Shown here piece after piece: positions 1 to 9,428 of a DNA stretch of 12,978 nt. The first letter of the stretch is position 1, and each line of letters opens with the position of its first letter. Source of the stretch: Paraglomus occultum (taxonomy: Eukaryota > Glomeromycota > Glomeromycetes > Paraglomerales > Paraglomeraceae). The stretch spans positions 1 to 12,978 of the forward strand of contig CAJVPJ010001040.1 in NCBI GenBank assembly GCA_910592205.1, written 5' to 3'. Under the pieces are notes generated by a model. That model saw only the letters and a list, made by a program, of their open reading frames with translations, was not told where the DNA came from and did no database searches. A program made the position numbers and the translations under genes.

Positions 1-195
1 TTTTTACGTTGTTTGCCTTCTTTAATTGCATTGTGTCAAAGTAGTGAACGTCGTCAAAGCTCAATAAATGCATTCAACAGTTCGTTATCAACAAGTCAAA
101 AACTATAAGGAATGTTAAACTGCTTTCCCTTACCTGTCTTCTAATTTTCGTTTTTTTCTTGGTTCATCATAATAATAAGTTAGTGGTAATGTTTA

Positions 196-605
196 TTATT
201 TTCGTTCCTCCTGGTAAAATTCATAAGTGATTCTTTCTTTATTATCTATATATTCCTCAAGAATTTTGGTGTCATTTATTTTAAAATATTTTTTTCTCCT
301 TGTTCCTTTTTTAGAATGCTTCCAATAGTGCTGTGATTCTTTGGTTCCATAGTGGATTTAATGTAAATTAGTTTCATATTAATATTTTTATATATAGAGG
401 TAATTCTATGTTAAACATATTGTGGTTTATATTCATCCATTCTGGTATGATAAAGTTAGCATTAAAATTAATAAGTCCATAAGCACCATTATTACTTTTC
501 AAAATGTCATCAGTCACACTGGTCAATTTTATAGCCACATAATCAGCCTCTCATTTATGTCACATAACAGAATGTTCACTTTGTCTGGTTTTGTTGCAGC
601 ACGCC
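196..605 (-). pseudogene. Probable decayed coding relic, unidentified
   Basis: Three minus-strand open stretches in different frames follow one another. About 605-528 reads MGRAATKPDKVNILLCDINE and onward. 550-374 is open for 58 codons and includes DDILKSNNGAYGLINFN. 357-196 is open for 53 codons, lysine-rich, and includes KILEEYIDNKERITYEFYQE before two stop codons. Residue composition looks protein-like rather than random AT-rich translation, but the frame shifts at least twice and no family is recognised. A GTAAGG donor-like site follows further downstream on the minus strand, near position 135, so part of it could be an exon of a gene running off the left edge. The plus-strand ORF over the same bases looks like a shadow. 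Low confidence. Confidence 0.25.
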
Positions 606-639
606 CCATATAATAATAAAGGTTTACATTAGTAAATAC

Positions 640-1520
640 ATGAGCAACCTTTTAATGTTATAATAAAAAACTTCAGACAGTCACTATCTATAATAAGTGA
701 CAACTTTAAACATGTCCCAAAGACTGTTTGTCCCACAATATTTTAGGCAGACTTAAGTTTTATAATAGTTTTTGTCTTAAGTAACTTTCTTATAATGTCT
801 TTTTGGGAAACAAAGCCGTTTCGCTAATCAGTGATTTCAGTATTTAAATAGACAGCAAAATTCTCGACGTTGAGAATTAAGTAAAGAAATAATAACTGGC
901 ATGTGGATCTTACCAGATTATTAATAGAAAAGAATTTCATAGTAATAGTAATAATAGCAGGAGAAGATAGAGAGGGCAAGGATAAAATATCACGAATAAG
1001 GCAAATTATGAGGAATTATTGTGCAGGTAACCATCACGGCAACATTTGATCAATTTACAATACATACAAGAGAACAGTAGTAAGGCAGATTTGTATTGAG
1101 CATTGAGATTTATTTATATTTCACGGCTAATCGTTAATTATAGAAGGAAAAAAACGGTTCGAATTATTATTGAAAACACAGAACTAATTGATCTGCTCAG
1201 TGAAAGAACAGAAAGCTTGCTTCTATTCGCTACATATACGTTAGCTTTAGTGACATGAAGATTAAGTTAAATCTAATGTAGTGCTCATTTCCTTACTATT
1301 AGCAAACACATCCATTATACTCGATACAATCTAACACCGCGCATTTCGCAAACGGGGCTTCTTCATTGTTATATCCGTGCCAAGGCAATATATCGGGCGA
1401 CACAGCCTTTCGAGATTCCTTATGAATAAATAGCCAGTTATATACAACCTGTGCTTGTTTACTATTACGCTACGATGTTCTCGTGTTCAGAAATGTCTGT
1501 TAATCTCAAAAACAAGGAAA
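640..1520. other. AT-rich stretch without recognisable gene
   Basis: I see no supported coding region, RNA gene or long repeat here. It contains short AT-rich runs and a small aat/agt-rich patch near 940-960. The part next to 1520 is probably the 3' flank of the Sus1-like gene. Confidence 0.5.
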
Positions 1521-1523
1521 ATG

Positions 1524-1529
1524 TTTATT
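1524..1529 (-). terminator. Polyadenylation signal candidate of the Sus1-like gene
   Basis: AATAAA on the minus strand begins one base after the TGA stop codon (1531-1533). It is the canonical hexamer, but the very short distance means it may be chance. Confidence 0.3.
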
Positions 1530-1530
1530 A

Positions 1531-2291
1531 TCATGTAGTTTGTTGTTCCGTCGACGGATCGATTCTACCAATGTCTGCTTCCCCACTGTCAACATTTACA
1601 TTATTATCAATAAACTCCTTTATGCGTCTCAAGAGATCCACTTTTATGCTTTCAGGCACGGATTCTACAGAGAATAGACATTGCGCATATAAGCAAATAC
1701 TACAGAATCTCTGACAGATTTGCGAGATTCATCATAGTAACTACATACTCACTTCGACCATATTGTAACCAGTCATTCTCGAGTTGATCAACTGTGGCGT
1801 TATGTATTCCTTTAGCCTTTATAGAGTCCTTGATTCGTCTCTTTAAGTCTCTCTTCCATCCGCATTCAGTCAACTTCGTAGTCAAAATACTTTTCAGTCT
1901 AAGGGTTAAACAAAACCATATAAATAAATCGTTTGTTGGCCATATCAACGGGTAGTCACCAAAAGTTGCTTTCATTGTGTTTGACGAGAAGAGTTTCCGG
2001 GTTCGATATCGCATTCAATGTTACCTCTTTTTCGTGTGTGTAGCCACCAATATCTTGTTCACAGTCTTTCTGAGAACCTCATTCTCCTCTGCAAATGCAA
2101 AATACAATAGTAAACAAATAAAGTGAAAACTATATAGCCGAGACTTAAAATAGTTAACTAAGCAAGGGAAAGATAAACATAATCAAAACAAACATACTAT
2201 GATTCAGCAAAGCTCTTCTCTCTTTGGACGCTGCATTGTCATATTCATTCGAGAACTTGAGTTTCTTGAAACCATTCTTTGAGCCCAACAT
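1531..2291 (-). CDS. SUS1: Sus1/ENY2-like SAGA and TREX-2 subunit
   Basis: Model, minus strand: exons 2291-2198, 2088-2025, 1898-1753 and 1664-1531, introns of 109, 126 and 88 nt, phases consistent, 145 residues. Sus1/ENY2 is a small all-helical protein of the SAGA deubiquitinase module and of the nuclear-pore TREX-2 mRNA export complex. Exons 2-4 show the family layout: a helix containing VNKILVATHTKKRLKSIL, the signature LTTKLTECGWKRDLKRR (compare ENY2 KLIECGWKDQLK), then IKAKGIHNATVDQL, then VPESIKVDLLRRIKEF (compare ENY2 VPDSVKKELLQRI). The segment between, ENDWLQYGRKS, is unlike the usual AEITPKGR. Family members have about 95-100 residues; the excess here is a basic N-terminal exon and an acidic tail after the last helix. 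The first exon is the least certain, since its ATG is simply the first after an in-frame TGA. It could instead belong to another coiled-coil gene. Sus1 homology is solid for exons 3 and 4. Confidence 0.72.
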
Positions 2292-2297
2292 ATTATA

Positions 2298-2549
2298 TCA
2301 CTGCACAAAGCTCAAACCGATATTACGGGAGCACATGTTCAAAATACCTGTTGCATTAACTTTTGATTGAGTATGTTTTTGCTTCAAACGAGTATCGCTT
2401 ATTCCTTGTGAGGACTGTGTCTGCAAACTCACGCTTAATTCTCGGGGGGTGCTTTTATTACTAATGTTATTCATAGAGATTGAATAGGGGGATTTCATTG
2501 GTATATTATTAGTTTCCGATTCAAATAAGGTTTCGTTATCGAGTTCCAT
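2298..2549 (-). other. Orphan 83-codon ORF upstream of the Sus1-like gene
   Basis: An ATG-initiated ORF rich in Ser, Asn and Thr, apparently disordered, with no recognised domain. It ends at a TGA (2298-2300) that is in the same frame as, and only 6 nt before, the Sus1-like start codon at 2291. A donor-like GTATTT starts at 2347 and a TTTGTGCAG acceptor-like site ends at 2301, but removing those 47 nt leads to a stop within two codons. It may be an upstream ORF, the first exon of another gene, or part of a mis-modelled N terminus. I found no splice pair that joins it in frame. Confidence 0.3.
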
Positions 2550-3205
2550 TGTAATTGTGATAATTTATGCGATACTTTCATTTATAGATGTTGTGTAACG
2601 GATATCATCGTGGGAAACTGTTGTAAAGCAGAGCATCAGTTTCATCAATTAGGCCACATGATCATAGCAGAAGTACCTCAACTTCAGCCCATTATAATTT
2701 CTATTTTCGCGTATTCTCCAAATAACTATTCTTACTCCAAAATAGTATTTAAATATAGCCAGAACTCTAGATTTTACTAATTCGAAAGAATTGTTTTAGG
2801 TTAAGAACATTCTTTCTTTTGACAAGCATATATATATATATTTTAAATTCTTTAAATAAACCTCAGCCATCTCGCAATCCTGACATAATTCTCGTGTTTA
2901 CAAGTATATCAGCTTATTAGATGGAATAAAATGCAAATGGATGCAACGTTACGGACGTTTATTATGTATAAGAATGGATATCAAACCAGTTAGACTCGTT
3001 TATCTACTACACCGGCGTGTAACGGTGGCATTGTGAGGGAATGATTGTCCCCAGCAACCCACATGGGTCGAAGTTGGCGTTGATCCAGGTCAAACGCAGA
3101 ACGATAAACACTAGTAAAAAGACATACTAGATAAAATCGTTGACGGGATGAACAAATCATATAGCAAAGGAAATAAAATAAGAGTCCATTCAGTCTATAA
3201 ACACA
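2550..3205. other. Intergenic: 5' flank of Sus1-like gene, 3' flank of J-protein
   Basis: No supported gene on either strand. There is a (TA)n run near 2828-2841. A minus-strand AATAAA near 2958-2963 lies roughly 245 nt beyond the J-protein stop codon and could end a long 3' UTR. Confidence 0.45.
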
Positions 3206-5426
3206 TCATTGTTGGTTACAAGAAATAGGGGGTTGATCATCGTCATCATCCATATCTTCCTCCTCATCCCATACGTTTCCTCTTGTTCCTTTTTTGGCAC
3301 CGTACTATTTAAATATTAAGAGTCAACAGAGCTACAATTGCAGCATATCATAACAAAGCAACTTGAATTGGAATTACCTCGCTGAAATCGCCGTCAATTA
3401 ATTCAACGTCATCAACAATCTCTGGACGACTAGATATATCTTCTGGTGTTCGTGGTGGCAACACAGACTCAAGTAACTGGGAATCAAAATAATTTCAGCT
3501 CCATTAACAGTCAACTGACTTGAATCGATACACGCACTCGAAACGTACTTGAAGTTTGTCTGGGCTCGTCCACATGGATGCCGGGAATTCTACATTAAAC
3601 TTGACATAAAGATTCCCTCGTTCATCTGATCTTTTATAATGGGGCATACCCTCGTTCGCTATACATTTGACTACGCCTGGAGTGATTACTTCACCAGACG
3701 GTTGGCTTATTACTAGTCCACGTCCGTCGAGATGCGTGATGAGAACCTTAGAAAAGCCACACAACGCCTCAGCGAGTTTGATTGTGACTGTGATCAGTAA
3801 ATCGTCGCCTTCTCTCTCGAACCTATCGTGCTCCTTTTGTTTGAGAACAAAGATAACATCTCCTGTCTCCACTCCAGGCTATATTAAAATATGTATTTAA
3901 TTAGATCACAAGTCATCGCCAAAATATAAAAAAATCGCGACTCACATACCTCTTGGTCAGCTTCACCTTGCATAACGATCTTTTGGCCATCTTGCATACC
4001 TTTGTCTATATAGATATCCAGGTATTTCTTTTCTTTGACTACTTTCGTACCTTTACATTTTTTGCACTTGTCTCGTTCCCTCAGAGCTTCGCCTTCTCCA
4101 TTACCTGTTTGGGGGATAGACTATGAACCGATTTTCAAACCCGAATGCGCGCGTAAAAATAAGTTGGTTATATCTTACAATTAGGACAGGTCATTTGTGT
4201 CCGTTGCATCATCCCAGGGCCAACACGTCGCATAATAATCTTAAACCCACAACCATCGCACTCAATGCACTTTCTCATTGCTCCAACTTTGCCTCCTTTA
4301 CTGTAGAGGAATGAATGTCAGTAGAGACCAACAAGCAGGCGTGCGATAAGATCCGTAATACAAACTATCTACCCATGACATGTCGGACAAACGATATCTT
4401 TCTGTAAATGAAATTTCGTTGTTTTTCCGTTGTACAAGTCTTCCAATGTAACGTCGAAATTCTTTATGATATCTTCTCCTCGTCGCTGCCTCGATCGGCC
4501 ACCTGTGAGTAAGAGATAAGTTCGAGTCTTAAAAGTCCGAGTGGAATTCAAAACCATTCGCAGAACTCGAATAAAATCCACGTTAAATTACCAAATTGTC
4601 CAAAGCTATGTCCTCCCAAACCGTTGAAAAAGCTGGCAAATATTTCTTCTGCCGACATTCCACCAGAGCTACCTCCATTCAAACCCTCTTCACCATAATT
4701 GTCGTACATGTGCCTTTATAAAAATCAAATTCTTTTAAATTCAGTGACTGGTATAAACAAAGAATTCCCAATTGAATGTCATGTCAATCTTACCGTTTCT
4801 CCGGATCGGTTAAAATATCGTATGCATGGCTTATTTCTTTGAATTTCTCGCCAGCTGCTTTATCGGGATTTTTATCAGGGTGATATTTCATGGCCTAAGA
4901 TCAAATCATAGTGATAAATGTCAGACGACGTTCTTCTTTTATTTTCCTTTCTTTTTTTTTTTTACTTTTAACTGAACGGCCTCCGCTGAATACTAATGCC
5001 TTTAATTAGAATAGGCGCCCAGCGTCTTTGTAATCGTAGTCTCCTTAGAATCAAGTCGACTGCATTTGACGCAGGAATCTGGAATGTACGATTGGGAAAC
5101 CCTTACAAAGTACCAGCCGCTGACAAACCCTGTGAAAATCTCTGTAACAAAACTCACTACAGCAATCACGTCTACATCGAGGCGTCATGGAGGCCACAAA
5201 GCTGCCTTGAGCGTCACTTAGTGACTATATCTTTATAATAACTTACTAACTTCCGGTAGGCCTAAACGTGTAGAAAAAGTACAGGAATTGCTCGTCAGAA
5301 GGCTATTCTGAATAAGCTCGAAAATGCAGGTATAAAATACGTTACCTTCTTGATCTCCGTTTCGGTAGCAGACGTGTGCACGCCTAAAACCTCGTAATAG
5401 CTCATGCCTTTCATTGTAGCAGACAT
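3206..5426 (-). CDS. YDJ1: Class A (type I) J-domain co-chaperone, Ydj1/DNAJA2-like
   Basis: Exons, minus strand: 5426-5346, 5261-5247, 4894-4794, 4713-4592, 4502-4373, 4300-4179, 4104-3950, 3878-3549, 3476-3378, 3304-3206; 417 residues (human DNAJA2 has 412). It stimulates cytosolic Hsp70 ATPase and hands over unfolded clients. Domains in order: J domain with HPD at 37-39; a short Gly/Phe-poor linker, about 70-115; four zinc-binding repeats starting at Cys145 (CPTCHGKG), Cys161 (CIECDGCG), Cys188 (CPNCNGEG) and Cys204 (CKKCKGTK, last Gly replaced as in DNAJA2); two client-binding beta domains; acidic tail. It ends in CNQQ, a CaaX-type box predicting farnesylation at Cys414. The start is the first of three in-frame ATGs (codons 1, 5, 8), in context CCAAATG. 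The 15-nt second exon (AYRKL) is needed for an intact J-domain helix II. All splice phases close. Confidence 0.93.
5247..5261 (-). other. YDJ1: 15-nt microexon of the J-protein gene
   Basis: Minus strand reads TTTAG, then GCCTACCGGAAGTTA, then GTAAGT. The five codons AYRKL sit between EIKK (exon 1) and AMKYHPDK (exon 3), giving the standard J-domain sequence [17 protein letters not shown]. Without it helix II lacks five residues. Flanking introns are 84 nt (5262-5345) and 352 nt (4895-5246). Confidence 0.9.
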
Positions 5427-6211
5427 TTGGGAGGGAGAATGAAATAAATTAGACTTTTATGTTAAAAAATTCTATCACATGGCTCAGCATCGGCCAATCA
5501 CGAGCAATAAACGATCAGACAATACGAAACTGAGTTCAAGCGCGAGGCCACCAACCTTATTTGCTTCATGTGAAACTGGGCAAGATCCAATAAAACGAGG
5601 AAAGTCATGCATTTTAAGAGCTTGTTTATTTTATTCTGCAAACATAGCTTAAAGTTATTTATAATATAAGAGTACACAAAATTTAATTTTCCAATGGGTA
5701 AATACGCTTCACCAACGCGTCAATATCGTTACGAATCAAAATTTTATTCGTGAATATTAATGTATAGTAAATGAACTGACATTCCCGTTATATCAATAGA
5801 GGTTGTTTCAACATCATGCATTCGATGAACGAATTATCCCACAAAATTACGTATTAGTTCATAACTTACTAAATTATTCACTACATTTATTGATTTTTTT
5901 TTCTAATAAAAATTGTTCGATACTATTAATTCGATTATGTTTGGTACGTATCTAAGACGCACGTTATCTTAACAGAAATTTTTAGGTTGTAAATAAAATA
6001 TCTTAATAATAAAATATAATAAAATAATAATCTATAAATAAGGTCTATGTACACTTGCACATTAAACATCATGCGAGGAAGACTCCAGCCCCAATAAGAA
6101 ATCTAATTATCTATAGAATAAATTGTCTCTGAAAATGTACCATGCATACGGCAATCACATAAATCAACTCAATCTGGCGATTACCATCGTTGATCGTTAC
6201 GCTTACTTTTG
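5427..6211. promoter_or_regulatory. Intergenic: J-protein upstream region and Ubp3 3' flank
   Basis: No gene seen. The half next to the J-protein start carries CCAATCACGAG at 5494-5504, sharing nine bases with the CCAATCACGTG element upstream of eL20. I looked for a heat-shock element (alternating GAA and TTC at two-base spacing) and saw none. The half next to Ubp3 is very AT-rich (about 5880-6040) and probably holds its 3' UTR, but there is no clear AATAAA in the right strand and place. Confidence 0.35.
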
Positions 6212-9006
6212 TTATGTTCTCATATAAAATAGTAAATATGCCATACGATCTGGCGGCTTGCTGGGGCTTTCCGTGACCACCACGTCTTCTGTTGTAGCAG
6301 GTTTTATTACTGTGTCATCGATACGCAACCATTGGTCGTTCTGTCGAAGCACATCACATGTATAATGACCTCCTGTTGCACTGCTCCCGTGATGATATAC
6401 GACTGATTGCACGTAAATGTTGAGTGAATTAGCGCACAAGAACTAAATAAATTGCAATCTGTATAATTAACATACCTCCGAAAAGTTTATACTCGATAAG
6501 TTTAGGGGTCCGCTGAGACGCAGAAATAAGTTCTACAAAAAATACCAAGTTGGCATAATTTTCATACAAAGCAGTTTGAGCATAGCATCTATACTGATAA
6601 TTAAGTGCATACCTGGATGTATTATTAATTTATCCGAGTACTGGACGACTTTCTGAAGTTTTTGAGTCCCACCCGTCTTATCATACACGAAACGCTTCAG
6701 ATGAAGAATTAGAACTGGTGGCAATATCTCTATGAACCAACATTTGGACGCGCGGACCTTCGTTGATCGACCAATTGTAAATAAGTATGTAACACATGCG
6801 GTAATCGATTGTGATGTTAACAATTAAATATATTATTACTCACAAGCCCTTTCTGCGGGGAAACATAATCGTCGATATATTCTGGTTCTGTTAGATTCCT
6901 CAGAGCATCCTCAACAGTTTTAACAGCATCCGGCTAATCATATAAGAACCTGTTTAGCTAATATTGTTACTAGTGACCCATACGAGAAAACGATATATAA
7001 CATACCTGAATATCCAATTGCAATGATTGAAATGGTTGCAATGTCACCGAATCTTTCGAACCTGGACATTTCAACACAGATCGCATCTTGCCGCCAAATA
7101 TCCGACTTACAGGTGACTCCTTTGCATCAGTCTATTAACAGAGATTGAAAATGTGAGATAAGACGATGTCACTCTTGCTTAACCAAGAATTGCCAATATG
7201 AATAGTCCTTTTTACTGACCGCGCGAGTGATATTAGTTCTATTCTTCGGACCGACCTCGAGCCATGCATTTCCATCTACAGCATTCTCTTTTACATCGCT
7301 TTCATTATTACTAAGAGCTACATAGGAAAACAACGTGTGTGCATATGTAAATAAATCCCGACAACAAAACAATATATTGCGTACTTACCAGCCACAAGTT
7401 CTTCATGCATTCCATCTAACAGAAAACCAAGGAATTCCTCTGCATCTTCTTGCCGACCCTATTTCAACGTATTCTTGTATAAGTAAGCAAGTCGTTATGA
7501 GACAATACAACATTCAGTTGTACGTACTTTCATAGAATCAAAACGGTTCAAAGACCTCACTGCATCGTAAACATACTCAGGGACGAACGGGTTTCCGTAC
7601 TCTATTAATAACGATTAGTAAGTCATTCTAAAAAATTAGAAACTTTCATTCCTTTTTCAGAATACCTTGTTCAGCGTTTCCATTAACATTAGACTGTTCG
7701 TACTCTTTTAAAAACATAACCCTAGACCGCAAAATCACGTTAAAAGTTACGACGTCAAAAATACACTGCTGGCAGCAATACTATCGTCAAAACTCACATC
7801 GAATCGACCAAAGGCGTTTTACTCTTAAAACTATGTGCAACCTCTTTGCTAATTTTCGTCAGCAAGTTATAAAGGGGCGGACAATGGGCCAGCGGCTGCA
7901 ATATCTGGAATATGCAATGCGACAAAATGAGAAAAGTAATGTAGTGAAAATGCTGAATGATATAAACGAACCTTACCGCATTCATAAAACACATATTTCC
8001 GTTGTTCACAAGACCCCGCGGCGTTATCAAATCAGCACGCATTGAGGCCTCGAAACCCGTAACCACATCTGTAGACATAATAATTTGAATTCAAACTTAT
8101 TCGTGAATGAGAAAGACAGCATTTACATCTTCACAAATGCCGAACCTTTTAAGCCATTGGCTTTGGGCTTAATAGGAGGCGCAGGAGTATGTTTCAGTTG
8201 CTTATTCTGTAATGTATGTTTTTGTGGCTGTGTTACTCCCGTGATGGCTTGCGATGTCACCCCATCCGGCTTCGCAAACAATCCTGCCCAGCTCCGTTGC
8301 GGTTTGTTTAGATTAGCCTCAGCTTTCTGGGGGGGAAGTTCCTCCGTATTTTGCTCAGTCTCGTCCTCAACGGTTGGAGACTTAGCTTGTCCATTGACTC
8401 CGTGATGTACTTTCGACTCGATCCCATTTGTCATCACTTGATCAGAGGTGTATTCATGGATTTGGTTTGATGAGGTCTGAGGAGCGCTGGTTTCTTCCTC
8501 CAATACGTTTTCTAACACGTGTTGTGTACCATCATCGACTGGCAACTTGGCTCCTAAGTTTTTACGTATGATTGATATTCAATTACTTACAATTTGGGAA
8601 AAAAAAGTAAATATAGACATTGCAAAGCTCGCAAGTCCGTATTACATACCCTTCTTGGTCAATCTGAAATTTACCTAAGAAATTTCAGTGGGTAATTCAC
8701 ATTAGTATGCAAGATCAAACAAATACCTAAACATTATGATCAGTGGAAGTGACTGTTGTGCTGTCGGCAGAAATTGCATACCGAGATATCGTTCAGATCC
8801 GATACACCTGACGAGATCGTCTCCAACTCTTCTCGCGAGAAGTTGCCAAATAAAAACTGAAAGGTCTTAATTGATTACCGAGTGTTAATCGTGCGGATCT
8901 TAAGCTAGTACGCGAAAGCTAAGCTCTACTCGTTGACTTACAACGAAGAGCAACGAATCGAGGAAACTCTCATCACCTTTTCTTTTTGAATCAAGTTGTC
9001 AGGCAT
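6212..9006 (-). CDS. UBP3: Ubiquitin-specific protease, Ubp3/USP10 family
   Basis: Exons, minus strand: 9006-8977, 8856-8782, 8674-8650, 8553-8146, 8068-7977, 7904-7798, 7721-7666, 7601-7528, 7458-7389, 7317-7220, 7131-7006, 6933-6844, 6757-6613, 6532-6476, 6402-6212; 547 residues, against 798 in human USP10 and about 900 in yeast Ubp3. It is a cysteine deubiquitinase that in yeast acts with Bre5 and in animals with G3BP. N terminus: FLFGNFSREEL (11-21), matching the G3BP-docking FGDF motif of USP10; a disordered stretch with SWAGLF (131-136), as in USP10 SWASLF. The catalytic domain starts near 195: Cys box PRGLVNNGNMCFMNA (Cys206), QEDAEEF (292-298), LPPVLILHLKRF, and His box VVYHHGSSATGGHY (His497) with WLRIDD (Asp513/514). 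All catalytic residues are present. Weak points: the start, the 25-nt exon 3, and the exon 4 donor (GTTCGG). Confidence 0.9.
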
Positions 9007-9428
9007 TTCGTTGATTGAGAAGAATTACGTTGAATCCAGTGTTCGACGATGTGACAAAGAGTGATATCGCTGTAATAGCTTCATAGTCAAGGAAAAAAAA
9101 AAGTAGAATATAGAAAGGGCGGAACTGGTAAACTTTTTGTTCTCGAGGAAACGCAATGAGTCACAGCAGGTTTAAGTACCAGAGCGACCGTCGGACACGA
9201 GGTGGCTGGATTTTGAAAGAATGGAAATACTGTGCAAACGAACTTTTCAGTGTGGAATTCTGAGATATTTTTTCTGTGAATCCACTTATCAAAATGTCAC
9301 ACTGGAAAAGAAAGTTTCACAAATCTATAACGTAACACGTGATTAACGACCCTCAACATGTTGTAAGAAGAATGTTTACGCCAATGAGTGCTCAAATGTT
9401 TATTATATAAGCAAAAAATACAATATAA
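9007..9428 (-). promoter_or_regulatory. Ubp3 upstream region with CACGTG element
   Basis: This 422-bp interval between the eL20 stop and the Ubp3 start holds the Ubp3 promoter and the eL20 3' UTR. CACGTG at 9336-9341 reads AATCACGTG on the minus strand, the same nonamer found twice upstream of eL20. No ORF of interest. Confidence 0.4.
9399..9404 (-). terminator. Polyadenylation signal candidate of eL20
   Basis: Canonical AATAAA on the minus strand, about 25 nt past the eL20 stop codon (9429-9431), a typical distance for a short ribosomal-protein 3' UTR. Confidence 0.6.

Noticed and set aside
2301-2347. A 47-nt intron joining the orphan ORF to the Sus1-like gene
   Set aside because: Splicing there yields a stop after two codons, and no other AG nearby restores the frame.
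4996-5238. 80-codon plus-strand ORF
   Set aside because: It lies within the J-protein intron that follows the microexon, and has no family motif.
5427-5640. Heat-shock elements upstream of the J-protein
   Set aside because: GAA and TTC triplets occur but never as an alternating array with two-base spacing.
8085-8405. 106-codon plus-strand ORF with Cys-rich stretch
   Set aside because: Antisense shadow of Ubp3 exon 4; the minus-strand frame has the SWAGLF motif and consistent splicing.
8941-9006. Use of the stronger GTAAGT donor for Ubp3 exon 1
   Set aside because: From the ATG at 9006 it gives phase 2, which does not match the phase-0 entry into FLFGNF. The frame that would match has a TGA and no ATG.
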